Positions 41,726-54,700 of a stretch of 54,700 nucleotides of DNA are shown here, in pieces; position 1 is the stretch's first letter; every line of letters starts with the position of its first letter. The notes under the pieces are model-generated. The model was not told the DNA's origin. It was given only the letters and a program-made list of their open reading frames with translations, and searched no databases. The translations under genes and the position numbers were made by a program. Origin of the DNA: Actinomycetales bacterium (GTDB lineage Bacteria > Actinomycetota > Actinomycetes > Nanopelagicales > Nanopelagicaceae). Location: positions 1 to 54,700 of the forward strand of contig JAGWYB010000006.1 of the NCBI GenBank assembly GCA_018969585.1. The letters run 5' to 3'.

Positions 41726-42016
41726 ATGATTTCTCGTGAAGATGTTGCCAATCTGGCTAAATTGGCTCGGATAGATATGTCAGACGATGAGTTAGACCAT
41801 CTTGCAAGTGAGTTATCGGTAATACTGGATGCAGTCGCAAGAGTTCAAGAAGTAGCAAATTCAGATGTACCTCCAACTTCGCATCCAATTCCTATGACCA
41901 ATGTTTTTCGAATCGATGAAAATCGACCCAGCCTTTCGCCAGAAGACGCGCTATCTGGCGCCCCAGCAAGCGAAGGTCAGCGATTTAAAGTTCCTCAGAT
42001 ATTGGGTGAAGAGTGA
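41726..42016 (+). CDS. gatC: Asp-tRNA(Asn)/Glu-tRNA(Gln) amidotransferase subunit C
   Basis: [33 protein letters not shown]. Confidence 0.93.
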   Translation: MISREDVANLAKLARIDMSDDELDHLASELSVILDAVARVQEVANSDVPPTSHPIPMTNVFRIDENRPSLSPEDALSGAPASEGQRFKVPQILGEE

Positions 42017-43500
42017 TTGTAAATAAAAGTGCGATTGAAATGTCGCAATTACTAAAAGATGGAGAAATCTCATCGGTTGATTTAACAAAAGCTCACCTTG
42101 AGAGAATTGATGAAGTTGATGGACAAGTAAAAGCATTTCTATATGTGGATCGCGAAGGTGCGCTAGCTCAAGCACAACTAGTTGATACAAAACGTAAATC
42201 TGGCGAGAAGTTATCTCCGTTAGCTGGCGTACCGCTAGCCCTAAAGGATGTAATGACGCAACGTGGGATACCTACAACTTGTGGCTCAAAGATGCTTGAA
42301 GGTTGGCGGCCGCCGTATGACTCGACTGTAGTGACAAGACTTAGATCATCAGATGTAGTAATACTGGGAAAGACAAATTGTGATGAATTCGCGATGGGTT
42401 CCTCTACTGAAAATTCTGCATATTTTCCGACTCGAAATCCATGGGATTTAAATCGAATTCCCGGTGGCTCGGGCGGCGGATCTTCAGCATCTTTAGCTGC
42501 TTATGAAGCTCCATTAGCAATTGGCACAGATACTGGCGGATCTATTCGACAACCAGCTGCCGTAACTGGAACCGTTGGAGTCAAACCAACTTATGGCGGA
42601 GTATCTCGATATGGGTTAGTCGCTTTCTCATCTTCACTTGATCAAGCCGGACCTTGCGCGAGAACCGTTCTAGATGCTGCGTACCTTCACGAAGCTATCG
42701 CCGGATACGACCCGTTAGATTCAACTTCAATTAACGCACCCGTCCCACCAATTGTTGCTGCTGCAAAAGATGGAAATGTAAAGGGAATGAAGATTGGTGT
42801 AATCAAGGAACTACAAGGTGATGGATATCAACCTGGCGTACTTAAACTTTTCAATCAATCGCTCGAAGAATTAGCAAATCTTGGCGCAGAAATTGTTGAA
42901 GTATCCTGCAAATATTTTGATTACGCATTAGCAGCCTATTATCTAATAGCACCGAGTGAGTGCTCTTCCAACCTAGCTAGATTTGATGCGATGCGATACG
43001 GCCTTCGAATCGGTGAGGGTTCCGCAGAATCAGTAATGAACTCAACTAGAGCTGCCGGTTTTGGCAAAGAAGTAAAGCGAAGAATTATTCTGGGAACTTA
43101 TGCCTTATCCAGTGGCTACTACGACGCCTATTACGGAAGCGCCCAGAAAGTACGCACGCTAATTTCCCAAGATTTCAAAGCGGCATTTGAGAAAGCAGAT
43201 GTATTAGTTTCACCGACAGCGCCTACCACCGCCTTCAAAATTGGTGAGAAATCAAATGATCCAATCGCTATGTATTTAAATGACATCGCCACAATTCCTA
43301 CAAACTTAGCTGGCGTTTGCGGAATGTCGTTGCCATCGGGTTTAGCAGAAGAAGATGGATTGCCTGCCGGATTTCAAATAATGGCAGGTGCAATGAAAGA
43401 TGATCGACTTTATAAAGTTGGCGCAGCTTTGGAGAACGCCCTTGTTAAAAAATGGGGCGGCGGTATTCTCGAACAGGCTCCGAGATTAGGCATAAAGTAA
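42013..43500 (+). CDS. gatA: Asp-tRNA(Asn)/Glu-tRNA(Gln) amidotransferase subunit A
   Basis: Amidase signature [33 protein letters not shown]. Confidence 0.96.
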   Translation: MIVNKSAIEMSQLLKDGEISSVDLTKAHLERIDEVDGQVKAFLYVDREGALAQAQLVDTKRKSGEKLSPLAGVPLALKDVMTQRGIPTTCGSKMLEGWRPPYDSTVVTRLRSSDVVILGKTNCDEFAMGSSTENSAYFPTRNPWDLNRIPGGSGGGSSASLAAYEAPLAIGTDTGGSIRQPAAVTGTVGVKPTYGGVSRYGLVAFSSSLDQAGPCARTVLDAAYLHEAIAGYDPLDSTSINAPVPPIVAAAKDGNVKGMKIGVIKELQGDGYQPGVLKLFNQSLEELANLGAEIVEVSCKYFDYALAAYYLIAPSECSSNLARFDAMRYGLRIGEGSAESVMNSTRAAGFGKEVKRRIILGTYALSSGYYDAYYGSAQKVRTLISQDFKAAFEKADVLVSPTAPTTAFKIGEKSNDPIAMYLNDIATIPTNLAGVCGMSLPSGLAEEDGLPAGFQIMAGAMKDDRLYKVGAALENALVKKWGGGILEQAPRLGIK

Positions 43501-45002
43501 TGGGCTTTACTTACGAAACTTTACTTACAAAATATGAGCCTGTTTTAGGTTTGGAAGTTCACGTTGAATTAGGGACTAAATCAAAGATGTTCTGCGGTTG
43601 CAGCACTGTCTTTGGTGCCGAACCAAATACTCAAACGTGTCCGGTCTGCTTAGGTCTTCCCGGATCACTTCCTGTTGTTAATGAAAAAGCAATTGAATAC
43701 ACCATCGCTATAGGCCTGGCTTTAAACTGCACAATCGCTCCGTATTCAAGATTCGCCCGAAAGAATTACTTCTATCCCGATATGCCTAAGAATTTTCAGA
43801 CCTCTCAATATGACGAACCGATATGTTCCAATGGATTCCTTGATATTTCTATCGAAACAGATGCAGGAACCAAAGATTTTCGAATTGAAATCGAGCGAGT
43901 GCATATGGAAGAGGACACTGGAAAGTCATTACATATGGGAGGAGCGACAGGCCGAATACATGGTGCTGACTACTCACTTTTAGATTACAACCGTGCCGGT
44001 ATTCCGTTAGTGGAAATTGTTACGAAGCCAATCGTTGGTACCGGAAAATATGCTCCAGAGGTTGCTAGAGCCTATGTGGCAGAACTAAGAGATATTTTAA
44101 GAGCACTCGGCGTAAGTGATGTGAAAATGGAGCAAGGCTCACTTCGTTGCGACGCGAACGTATCTCTGCGCCCAATAGGTGAGAGCAAATTTGGTACGCG
44201 CAGTGAAACCAAGAACGTAAATTCGCTTAGAAGTGTTGAACGCGCAGTAAGAAGTGAGATGTTACGACATGGATCGCTTTTGGATGAAGGAAGGCGAGTC
44301 ATTCAAGAGACGCGACATTTTCATGAAAATACTGGCGAGACTACTGCTGGGCGATCGAAAGAGCAGGCTGAGGATTATCGTTATTTCCCAGAACCTGATC
44401 TGGCTCCAGTTACACCAAGTAAAGATTTCATCGAAAAGATACGTTCTTCACTACCTGAAAAACCCTCGACTAGAAGAAAGCGTCTTCAGGAGAATTGGCA
44501 GGTCCCAGATAAAGAGATGGCTGCCATGATTAACGCAGATGTTTTAGATCTTGTCGCTGCCACAGTTGAACTTGGCGCAGATCCCACGAGAGCGCGTGGC
44601 TGGTGGTTAGGTGAAATTGCACGCTTAGCTAATGAGCGAGAAGTCTCAGCCGGTGAATTACCAATCACCCCCAAAGATGTATCTGAAATTGTTCAGTTAA
44701 TTGATTCTGGTGAATTAACTGACAAGTTAGCTCGACAAGTTGTCGAGGGTGTAATTAATGGCGAAGGAAGGCCGAAAGAAATCATTGCAAACCGCGGTAT
44801 TAAGGTTGTTAGTGACGATTCAGCGCTGTTATCCGCAATTGAAAAGGCAATTGCCGCCCAACCGGATATTGCTGAGAAAGTCCGGGGAGGACATATTCCG
44901 GCTGCTGGCGCGCTGATTGGCGCTGTTATGAAAGAGACCAAAGGTCAGGCGGATGCCGCTAAAGTTAGGGAATTGTTACTAAGACATTTGGGACAAGGCT
45001 AG
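43500..45002 (+). CDS. gatB: Asp-tRNA(Asn)/Glu-tRNA(Gln) amidotransferase subunit B
   Basis: [35 protein letters not shown]. Confidence 0.96.
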   Translation: MGFTYETLLTKYEPVLGLEVHVELGTKSKMFCGCSTVFGAEPNTQTCPVCLGLPGSLPVVNEKAIEYTIAIGLALNCTIAPYSRFARKNYFYPDMPKNFQTSQYDEPICSNGFLDISIETDAGTKDFRIEIERVHMEEDTGKSLHMGGATGRIHGADYSLLDYNRAGIPLVEIVTKPIVGTGKYAPEVARAYVAELRDILRALGVSDVKMEQGSLRCDANVSLRPIGESKFGTRSETKNVNSLRSVERAVRSEMLRHGSLLDEGRRVIQETRHFHENTGETTAGRSKEQAEDYRYFPEPDLAPVTPSKDFIEKIRSSLPEKPSTRRKRLQENWQVPDKEMAAMINADVLDLVAATVELGADPTRARGWWLGEIARLANEREVSAGELPITPKDVSEIVQLIDSGELTDKLARQVVEGVINGEGRPKEIIANRGIKVVSDDSALLSAIEKAIAAQPDIAEKVRGGHIPAAGALIGAVMKETKGQADAAKVRELLLRHLGQG

Positions 45003-45044
45003 TTGAGAACAACTACCTTTAAGTTCTGAAATGGAAAAGGAATT

Positions 45045-46724
45045 ATGGCTCGCAATCCGATGAAACCAAGGTCTTACCTTGTTACGGACGGACTTGAACG
45101 CGCCCCAGCGCGCGGCATGTTGCGCGCTGTTGGAATGAAAGACGAAGATTTTGAAAAGCCTCAAATTGGGATTGCTTCATCTTGGAATGAAGTAACTCCA
45201 TGCAATCTCTCACTTGATCGACTCGCCAAAGCTTCAAAGAAGGGCGTTATTGAAGCCGGTGGCTTCCCTATGCAATTCGGCACCATCTCAATCTCGGATG
45301 GAATTTCTATGGGACATGAAGGAATGCATTTCTCGTTAGTTTCGCGAGAGGTTATTGCCGATTCTGTTGAGACCGTTATGGAAGCAGAACGCCTAGATGG
45401 CATGGTGACATTTGCAGGATGCGACAAATCACTTCCTGGAATGATGATGGCCGCTGCCCGGATAAATGTTGCGAGCGTTTTTGTGTACGCGGGATCGATC
45501 ATGCCGGGCAAAGTAGATGGCCGAGATGTGACGATTATCGATGCTTTTGAAGCAGTTGGAGCTTGCGCGCGTGGGCTAATTAGCGAAGCGGAAGTCGAAA
45601 AAATCGAACGAGCGATTTGTCCGGGTGAAGGCGCGTGCGGCGGCATGTACACCGCTAACACCATGGCATCTATTGGAGAAGCTTTAGGACTTTCACTTCC
45701 TGGCTCAGCTTCGCCACCATCTATTGATCGCCGCAGAGATGATTATGCAATCAAGTCAGGCGCTGCGGTCGTTGAACTTATTCGAAAGGGAATTCGCACT
45801 CGAGATATTCTCACTAAGAAAGCATTTGAGAATGCGATAACTATTCTTATGGCTCTCGGAGGTTCGACCAACGCGGTTTTGCACCTTCTAGCAATTGCCC
45901 ATGAAGCTAGAGTTGATTTAACGCTCGAGGACTTTCATAGAGTCGGCTCAAAGGTTCCTTTGCTGGGTGATCTCAAGCCCTTTGGTAAATATGTGATGAA
46001 CGATGTCGACAAAGTTGGCGGCGTTCCTGTAGTTCTTAAATCCCTTTTAGATGCAGGTTTGATTCATGGGGATTGCCTAACTGTGACCGGAAAAACTATG
46101 GCGGAAAATCTCTCTCAGATTAAACCTCCAGATCCCGATGGCGAAATTCTAAAAGCTACTAAGAGCGCGCTCTCATTAAGCGGTGGCATAACTATTCTTG
46201 GCGGATCGCTAGCGCCAGAAGGTGCTGTCACAAAAGTTGCCGGAGTTGGCGTAGATATCTTTGAAGGACCAGCTCGCGTGTTTGATCGCGAACAGGGCGC
46301 AATGGACGCATTAGAAAATGGAACTATCCAATCTGGTGATGTGGTTGTGATTCGATATGAAGGTCCTAAAGGTGGGCCGGGAATGCGCGAGATGTTAATG
46401 ATCACTGGTGCAATTAAAGGAGCCGGACTTGGAAAGTCAGTTCTATTGCTAACCGATGGAAGATTTTCAGGTGGCACAACTGGGTTATGCGTTGGTCATA
46501 TTGCACCGGAAGCAGTCGATGGCGGTCCCATCGCACTAGTGAAAGATGGGGATCGAATACGTATCGATATTATTAATCGAAAACTTGATCTCTTAGTTGA
46601 TGAATCAGAATTAGCAAAACGTCGAAGTAGCTTTAAACCATTGCCCGGTCGCTATGACTACGGGGTCCTCTCCAAATATGTGAAATTGGTTGGTTCGGCC
46701 TCGCGCGGGGCGGTCTGCGACTAA
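45045..46724 (+). CDS. ilvD: Dihydroxy-acid dehydratase
   Basis: [41 protein letters not shown]. Confidence 0.96.
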   Translation: MARNPMKPRSYLVTDGLERAPARGMLRAVGMKDEDFEKPQIGIASSWNEVTPCNLSLDRLAKASKKGVIEAGGFPMQFGTISISDGISMGHEGMHFSLVSREVIADSVETVMEAERLDGMVTFAGCDKSLPGMMMAAARINVASVFVYAGSIMPGKVDGRDVTIIDAFEAVGACARGLISEAEVEKIERAICPGEGACGGMYTANTMASIGEALGLSLPGSASPPSIDRRRDDYAIKSGAAVVELIRKGIRTRDILTKKAFENAITILMALGGSTNAVLHLLAIAHEARVDLTLEDFHRVGSKVPLLGDLKPFGKYVMNDVDKVGGVPVVLKSLLDAGLIHGDCLTVTGKTMAENLSQIKPPDPDGEILKATKSALSLSGGITILGGSLAPEGAVTKVAGVGVDIFEGPARVFDREQGAMDALENGTIQSGDVVVIRYEGPKGGPGMREMLMITGAIKGAGLGKSVLLLTDGRFSGGTTGLCVGHIAPEAVDGGPIALVKDGDRIRIDIINRKLDLLVDESELAKRRSSFKPLPGRYDYGVLSKYVKLVGSASRGAVCD

Positions 46725-46754
46725 TTCCACATCCTGAGATAGGTATCTCAGGGG

Positions 46755-46784
46755 TTGACTATCGCTAATTAGACGCGGAATAAT
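46755..46784 (+). promoter_or_regulatory. Putative sigma70-type promoter of ilvBNC (TTGACT-N18-AATAAT)
   Basis: Hexamers placed so that the expected TSS falls at or next to the leader-peptide ATG (46791). Confidence 0.55.
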
Positions 46785-46790
46785 GCTCGT

Positions 46791-46841
46791 ATGACAACGA
46801 AGACATCTTCACTTTCAGTGGTGGTGATTCGTTGCGCGTGA
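46791..46841 (+). CDS. ilvBNC leader peptide MTTKTSSLSVVVIRCA
   Basis: Short ORF with Val-Val-Val-Ile codons, followed by an attenuator-type structure and ilvB. Confidence 0.75.
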   Translation: MTTKTSSLSVVVIRCA

Positions 46842-46886
46842 TCTAATCCAAAGATCACGCGCACCCTCAGGAAACTGAGGGTTTTT
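46834..46886 (+). terminator. ilvBNC attenuator: pause hairpin plus rho-independent terminator
   Basis: GCGCGTGATC-N9-GATCACGCGC (46834-46862) overlapping the leader stop; ACCCTCAG-GAAA-CTGAGGGT then TTTT (46863-46886). Confidence 0.8.
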
Positions 46887-46905
46887 GCATTAGTGGGGCA
46901 AATAA

Positions 46906-46967
46906 GGCGATACCAGAAAAAAGGCGATACCAGAAAAAAGGCGATACCAGAAAAAAGGCGATACCAG
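46906..46967 (+). repeat. 17-bp tandem repeat x4 (GGCGATACCAGAAAAAA)
   Basis: GGCGATACCAG at 46906, 46923, 46940 and 46957, separated by A6; the last copy leads into the ilvB SD (AAAGGAG). Confidence 0.95.
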
Positions 46968-46980
46968 AAAGGAGTCGGAG

Positions 46981-48720
46981 ATGAGCGAACAGATCACCGG
47001 TGCGCAATCACTAGTTAAATCACTGGAAAGTGCCGGAGTTGAAGTTATGTTCGGTATTCCTGGCGGCGCAATCCTTCCTGCATACGATCCAATCTTTGAC
47101 TCCAAAATCAGACACATTCTGGTCAGACACGAGCAAGGTGCCGGGCATGCGGCAACTGGATATGCCCAAGTAACTGGAAAAGTTGGAGTTTGTATTGCGA
47201 CCTCCGGTCCAGGCGCCACAAATCTTGTAACGCCACTTGCGGACGCGCATATGGATTCCGTACCAATGGTCGCAATCACTGGCCAGGTTCCTGGACCGGC
47301 AATTGGAACTGATGCTTTTCAAGAAGCGGATATACGCGGCGTTACGATGCCAGTCACAAAACATAATTATTTGGTCACCGATCCAAATGAGATTCCAAGA
47401 GCTATCTCAGAAGCTTTCTATATCGCTAGATCCGGTAGGCCAGGACCAGTATTAGTTGATATTGCCAAAGATGCGCTGCAAAAGATGACTGGTTTTAATT
47501 ATCCAAAGCGGCCCGAACTTCGCGGCTATCGTCCACAAATTGAACCAAACGATCAAGCTATCCGTGATGCTGCAGCTCTTATTGCACAATCTGCAAAACC
47601 AGTTTTCTATATTGGTGGCGGAGTTATAAAAGCAAATGCCGCTAGCGATTTACTAAAACTTGCTGAATTAGTTGGCGCGCCAGTTGTGACTACATTGATG
47701 GCTCGCGGTGCATTTCCAGATAGCCATCGCCAACATCTAGGAATGCCAGGCATGCATGGCACCGTGGCGGCCGTAACAGCTCTTCAGAAATCTGATTTAT
47801 TAATCACTCTAGGTGCTCGATTTGATGACCGCGTAACTGGAAAACTAAGCACTTTCGCCGTAAATGCAAAAATTATTCATGCCGATATTGATCCAGCGGA
47901 AATTGGTAAGAATCGTTACGCGGATGTACCAATCATCGGGGATCTCGGCCCAACGATACGAGCACTAATTCCTGCGGTAGCTGCGGAGTTTAAGAAGAAG
48001 CAACCTGATTATTCGATTTGGTGGCGCCAGATGGATTCACTTCGTTCCACCTATCCACTTGGCTATAACGAACCAGAAGATGGCTCCCTTTCCCCTCAAT
48101 ATGTAATTGAGCGAATCGGAGCAATAACGGGTCCTGATGCGGTCTATGTAGCTGGAGTCGGACAACACCAGATGTGGGCGTCGCAATTTATTAAATATGA
48201 AAAACCACGCACCTGGCTCAACTCTGGCGGTTTGGGAACCATGGGATATGCCGTTCCAGCTGCAATGGGTGCCAAAGTTGGCGCACCCGACACACCAGTT
48301 TGGGCGATAGATGGTGACGGCTGTTTCCAGATGACAAATCAAGAGTTAGTAACTTGTTCTTTAAATAACATCCCGATCAAAGTTGCCATCATTAATAATG
48401 AAAGTTTAGGAATGGTTCGTCAGTGGCAATCCCTTTTCTATCAAGGTAGATATTCAAATACCGATCTGCATTCAAAGCGCATTCCTGACTTTGCAAAATT
48501 AGCGGAAGCTATGGGTTGCGTAGGACTTCGTTGCGAAAGTAAAGGTGATGTCGACAAGATCATCAAGGAAGCCAATGCAATAAATGACGCACCGGTCGTA
48601 GTTGACTTCAACGTTCATCGCGATGCCATGGTTTGGCCGATGGTTGCTGCTGGCACTTCAAATGATGACATCATGATTGCGCGAGAGCTAGCGCCAGACT
48701 GGGATTCACAGGAGTTATAA
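46981..48720 (+). CDS. ilvB: Acetolactate synthase large subunit
   Basis: [43 protein letters not shown]. Confidence 0.96.
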   Translation: MSEQITGAQSLVKSLESAGVEVMFGIPGGAILPAYDPIFDSKIRHILVRHEQGAGHAATGYAQVTGKVGVCIATSGPGATNLVTPLADAHMDSVPMVAITGQVPGPAIGTDAFQEADIRGVTMPVTKHNYLVTDPNEIPRAISEAFYIARSGRPGPVLVDIAKDALQKMTGFNYPKRPELRGYRPQIEPNDQAIRDAAALIAQSAKPVFYIGGGVIKANAASDLLKLAELVGAPVVTTLMARGAFPDSHRQHLGMPGMHGTVAAVTALQKSDLLITLGARFDDRVTGKLSTFAVNAKIIHADIDPAEIGKNRYADVPIIGDLGPTIRALIPAVAAEFKKKQPDYSIWWRQMDSLRSTYPLGYNEPEDGSLSPQYVIERIGAITGPDAVYVAGVGQHQMWASQFIKYEKPRTWLNSGGLGTMGYAVPAAMGAKVGAPDTPVWAIDGDGCFQMTNQELVTCSLNNIPIKVAIINNESLGMVRQWQSLFYQGRYSNTDLHSKRIPDFAKLAEAMGCVGLRCESKGDVDKIIKEANAINDAPVVVDFNVHRDAMVWPMVAAGTSNDDIMIARELAPDWDSQEL

Positions 48721-49272
48721 ATGGCACAACACACTCTCTCTGTTCTCGTTGAAAATAGCCCAGGCGTACTTGCTCGCGTTGCAGGATTGTTTTCCCGTCG
48801 CGGTTACAACATTGATTCTCTAGCGGTCGGACCAACGGAGGATCCAAAGGTTTCGCGTATGACTATTGTTTTGAATTTAGAGGGTCACGCTCTTGATCAA
48901 GTTAGCGCCCAATTATTTAAATTAGTGAACGTAATTGGAATTCAAGAGATGAAAGATTCAGATACTCGCCAGCGCGAACTAGCATTCGTGAAAATTGCAG
49001 CCGAGCGTGGCAAGTTAGAGCCTTTGCTCGCCGGATATCAAGCAGAAATTGTCGAAGAAAAATCCGGCACCTCGATTGTTCAAGTGGTCGCCAACAATAA
49101 GGATTTAGTCGCTCTTTTGAAGAGACTAGAATCTCTAGGTATCAAGGAATTGGTGCAATCTGGAGCAATTGCAATTGAATTGGGTAGCCAAACATTGGTC
49201 GAGCAGACTGCGCTAGAGACTGGACTAGCAAGCTCGGACACCCAATCTCAATTAGAGGATTATCAGAACTAA
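48721..49272 (+). CDS. ilvN: Acetolactate synthase small subunit
   Basis: ACT domain HTLSVLVENSPGVLARVAGLFSRRGYNIDSLAVGPTED. Confidence 0.95.
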   Translation: MAQHTLSVLVENSPGVLARVAGLFSRRGYNIDSLAVGPTEDPKVSRMTIVLNLEGHALDQVSAQLFKLVNVIGIQEMKDSDTRQRELAFVKIAAERGKLEPLLAGYQAEIVEEKSGTSIVQVVANNKDLVALLKRLESLGIKELVQSGAIAIELGSQTLVEQTALETGLASSDTQSQLEDYQN

Positions 49273-49300
49273 ATCGAAACCAAATAGAAGAAACAACTAG

Positions 49301-51928
<2,628 letters not shown>

Positions 51929-51932
<4 letters not shown>

Positions 51933-52966
51933 GTAAATTTAAATTAGCAGTCATAGGTGGCGATGGAATCGGCCCTGAAGTTGTCGCTGAAGGTTTACGA
52001 GTTCTCGATAAGGTCAGTGAAAAATACAAACTTACTTTTGAACGGAAAGAGTTTGCATTAGGAGCCAAGTTCTGGCACGAAACCGGGGAAACGCTCCCAG
52101 ACTCTGTTCTCACTGAACTAACTAAATTTGACGCAATTCTCTTGGGTGCGGTTGGGGATCCATCTGTTCCAAGTGGTGTTCTAGAGCGTGGTTTACTTTT
52201 GAAATTACGTTTTGCCTTTGATCACTATATTAATCTTCGCCCGGCAAGACTTTATCCAGGTGTGACTGGGCCGCTATCCACCAAATCACCGATTGATTTT
52301 ATTGTTGTTCGTGAGGGCACAGAGGGTCCTTATGTTGGCGCAGGCGGCGTTCTTGCAGAAGGTACATCCTCTGAAATTGCTACCGAGGAGAGTTTGAATA
52401 CTCGACGGGGCGCTGAAAGAGTGATTCGTTACGCTTTCAATAAAGCAATGAGTCGTCCACGCAAGCAACTAACTCTGGTACATAAAAATAACGTTCTCAT
52501 GCGCGCTGGTGGACTCTGGACTCGCACATTCAATGAGGTCGCGAAAGATTTTCCGCAGATAAAGACCGACTACCTCCACGTCGATGCGGCATCCATGTTC
52601 TTTGTTACAAATCCGGATCGGTTTGATGTCGTCGTAACTGATAACTTGTTTGGAGACATATTGACCGATATCGCAGCTGCAATTTGCGGGGGTATTGGAT
52701 TGGCCGCATCTGGAAATATAAATCCCGAGGGTAGATTTCCATCTATGTTTGAACCAGTACATGGTTCAGCTCCTGATATTGCAGGGAAAGGAATCGCAGA
52801 TCCAACCGCAACCGTGATGTCTGTTGCAATGATGTTGCGACATCTTGGTCAAGAGGAAGCAGCCTTAAATGTTGAAGCTGCTGTTGCTGAAGACTTATCA
52901 AGTCGTGGCGACAAAAAGCGCAGCACTGCTGAAGTTGGTCAATCGCTTGCAGGGGCAATTACATGA
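51929..52966 (+). CDS. leuB: 3-isopropylmalate dehydrogenase
   Basis: [49 protein letters not shown]. Confidence 0.93.
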
Positions 52967-54048
52967 AAATCAAGATAAAGCCAAACCCAAACCCCGTAAA
53001 AGACGCAGATCGTGAGCGTTTTGTTGCTGAACCAGGTTTTGGAAAATATTTCACTGATCACATGTTGGTTGCAGAATGGAATCAAAATTCGGGATGGAAT
53101 GATGCAGAGCTAAAGAGTTACGGCCCAATTTCATTAGACCCAGCAGCCATGGTTTTTCATTATGGGCAAGAGATTTTCGAAGGCATGAAGGCGTATCGCC
53201 AACCAGATGGTTCCGTTGCGCTGTTTCGTCCTGATGCTAACGGCGCGCGATTTATGAGAAGTGCTGCCCGGGTAGCTCTTCCAGAGTTGCCGGTTGCCGA
53301 CTTTGTTAATTGCGTAGAGGAATTAGTTAAGTTGGAATCTAAATGGGTTCCGAGCAAGATTGGCGAATCTTTGTATCTGCGACCATTCATGATTGCCACT
53401 GAAGTAGGTCTTGGCGTTCGCCCATCAAATAAAGCCATGTTTTCAATCATCGCCACTCCTGCCGGAGCGTATTTCAATGCGGAAAAAGCGGTCACAGTTT
53501 GGATCTCTACTGAATATGTCCGTGCCGCACAAGGAGGAACTGGCGAAGCTAAATGCGGCGGCAATTACGCCGCTTCACTCCTTGCTCAACAAGAAGCGGC
53601 AAAGCAAGGTTGCGATCAAGTAGTTTGGCTAGACGCCATTGAGCGGCGCTGGGTTGAAGAGATGGGCGGAATGAATCTTTATTTCGTGCGAGGCCAAGGT
53701 AAAGACGCCACAATTTTTACACCTAAATTAACCGGAACTTTATTGCCAGGAATAACTAGAGACTCAATTCTTTCTGTTGCTAAGGATCTTGGCTATAAGA
53801 CCGAAGAGGGCATGATAAGTATCGAAGAGTGGCGAGATGGCGTTGCTTCTGGAGAAATCTCTGAAATTTTTGCATGTGGAACTGCTGCTGTAATTGCGCC
53901 AGTTGGAACTGCCAAGAGCGCAAAGGGAACTTGGATTACTGGAGATGGCAGCCCTGGGAAGATAACCATGCAGATTAGAAATCATCTTTTGGGAATTCAG
54001 CATGGAACTATTGCTGATAAACATGGATGGATGAGAAAAGTCTGCTGA
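52963..54048 (+). CDS. ilvE: Branched-chain amino acid aminotransferase
   Basis: [46 protein letters not shown]. Confidence 0.95.
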   Translation: MKIKIKPNPNPVKDADRERFVAEPGFGKYFTDHMLVAEWNQNSGWNDAELKSYGPISLDPAAMVFHYGQEIFEGMKAYRQPDGSVALFRPDANGARFMRSAARVALPELPVADFVNCVEELVKLESKWVPSKIGESLYLRPFMIATEVGLGVRPSNKAMFSIIATPAGAYFNAEKAVTVWISTEYVRAAQGGTGEAKCGGNYAASLLAQQEAAKQGCDQVVWLDAIERRWVEEMGGMNLYFVRGQGKDATIFTPKLTGTLLPGITRDSILSVAKDLGYKTEEGMISIEEWRDGVASGEISEIFACGTAAVIAPVGTAKSAKGTWITGDGSPGKITMQIRNHLLGIQHGTIADKHGWMRKVC

Positions 54049-54700
54049 TGATCTCTGATTCCTTTCACGTTTACGACACAACGCTGCGAGATGGCGCTCA
54101 ACAAGAGGGATTGAATCTTTCTGTCCACGATAAATTGACCATAGCGCAGCATCTAGACGATCTCGGAGTTGGATTTATCGAAGGTGGATGGCCCGGCGCA
54201 AATCCAAAAGATACTGAATTCTTCAAGTTGGCAAAGAGCGAGTTAAAGTTTAAAAATGCAACATTTGTAGCTTTTGGAGCTACGCGACGTCCAAATGTCG
54301 CGGCCGCAGATGATGCTTTACTTCGAGCGCTTCAAGATTCTGGCGCTTCGGCAGTGACGCTTGTGGCTAAATCTCATGACCGCCATGTCGAACTAGCGCT
54401 AAAAACTTCTCTTGATGAAAACCTAGCCATGATTCGAGACTCGATAAAGTTTTTACGTGACGGTGGACAGCGAGTCTTTCTTGACGCAGAACACTTTTTC
54501 GATGGTTATCGCTCAAATCCAAAATATGCGCTTGAAGTAGTCCGGGTTGCCGCTGAAGCTGGCGCTGACGTGGTTGCGCTTTGTGACACAAATGGCGGCA
54601 TGTTGCCTGATGAGTTATCCCAAGTCGTACATGAAGTTCTAACTAAAAGTTCGGCTCGATTAGGCATTCATTGCCATAATGACACTGGTTGCGCAATCGC
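54048..54700 (+). CDS. cimA: Citramalate synthase (5' part, truncated by window end)
   Basis: FHVYDTTLRDGAQQEGLNLSVHDKLTIAQHLDDLGVGFIEGGWPGANPKD; LGIHCHNDTGCA; ATGA overlap with ilvE. Confidence 0.9.
   Translation, partial: MISDSFHVYDTTLRDGAQQEGLNLSVHDKLTIAQHLDDLGVGFIEGGWPGANPKDTEFFKLAKSELKFKNATFVAFGATRRPNVAAADDALLRALQDSGASAVTLVAKSHDRHVELALKTSLDENLAMIRDSIKFLRDGGQRVFLDAEHFFDGYRSNPKYALEVVRVAAEAGADVVALCDTNGGMLPDELSQVVHEVLTKSSARLGIHCHNDTGCAI

Noticed and set aside
45161-45664. Long antisense ORF (167 aa) within ilvD, and similar shadow ORFs in clpP, rne, obgE, valS and serA
   Set aside because: Fully antisense to well-supported conserved genes with no RBS or recognisable domains.
46906-46967. 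GGCGATACCAG equals the 5' half of the synthetic theophylline aptamer
   Set aside because: The 3' half (CCCUUGGCAG) is absent anywhere in the leader; an 11-nt match in a tandem repeat is coincidence.
46906-46967. CRISPR-like array
   Set aside because: Contiguous 17-bp tandem repeats with no unique spacers and no cas genes nearby.
46890-47279. Minus-strand 129-aa ORF antisense to ilvB 5' region
   Set aside because: Its repetitive tail ([19 protein letters not shown]) is just the antisense of the 17-bp repeat; no family resemblance.

Overview
This 54.7 kb window looks like a compact, gene-dense, low-to-moderate-GC actinobacterial chromosome. From gene content and order I infer a streamlined freshwater lineage (acI/Nanopelagicales-like); that placement is inference only. 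Most of the window is housekeeping: tig-clpP1-clpP2-clpX-valS-folC-DUF4233-ndk, mreBCD-pbp2-rodA, rne-rplU-rpmA-obgE-proB-proA, gatCAB, and ilvD-ilvBNC-serA-leuB-ilvE-cimA, plus four tRNAs. The accessory signals are concentrated in the first 9 kb and in the intergenic leaders. (1) A RuBisCO-like protein is divergent from metY, a CoA-binding protein gene and a cupin gene, matching the parts list of the MTA-isoprenoid (methionine salvage to DXP) shunt. (2) Immediately downstream, a secreted PHM/DBH-type copper monooxygenase with its apparent Cu ligands intact is paired with a Tat-type Rieske-like protein whose cluster motif has atypical spacing. (3) A decayed integrase lies next to tRNA-Lys. (4) ilvBNC has an attenuator with a Val/Ile leader peptide, followed by a 4 x 17-bp tandem repeat running into the ilvB RBS. 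(5) A collagen-like secreted protein, a structured rne 5'UTR, a ClgR-box-like site before clpP1, and a possible homopolymer frameshift in a small ORF coupled to gdh are also present. All assignments come from reading the sequence and the supplied ORFs; no database search was run.
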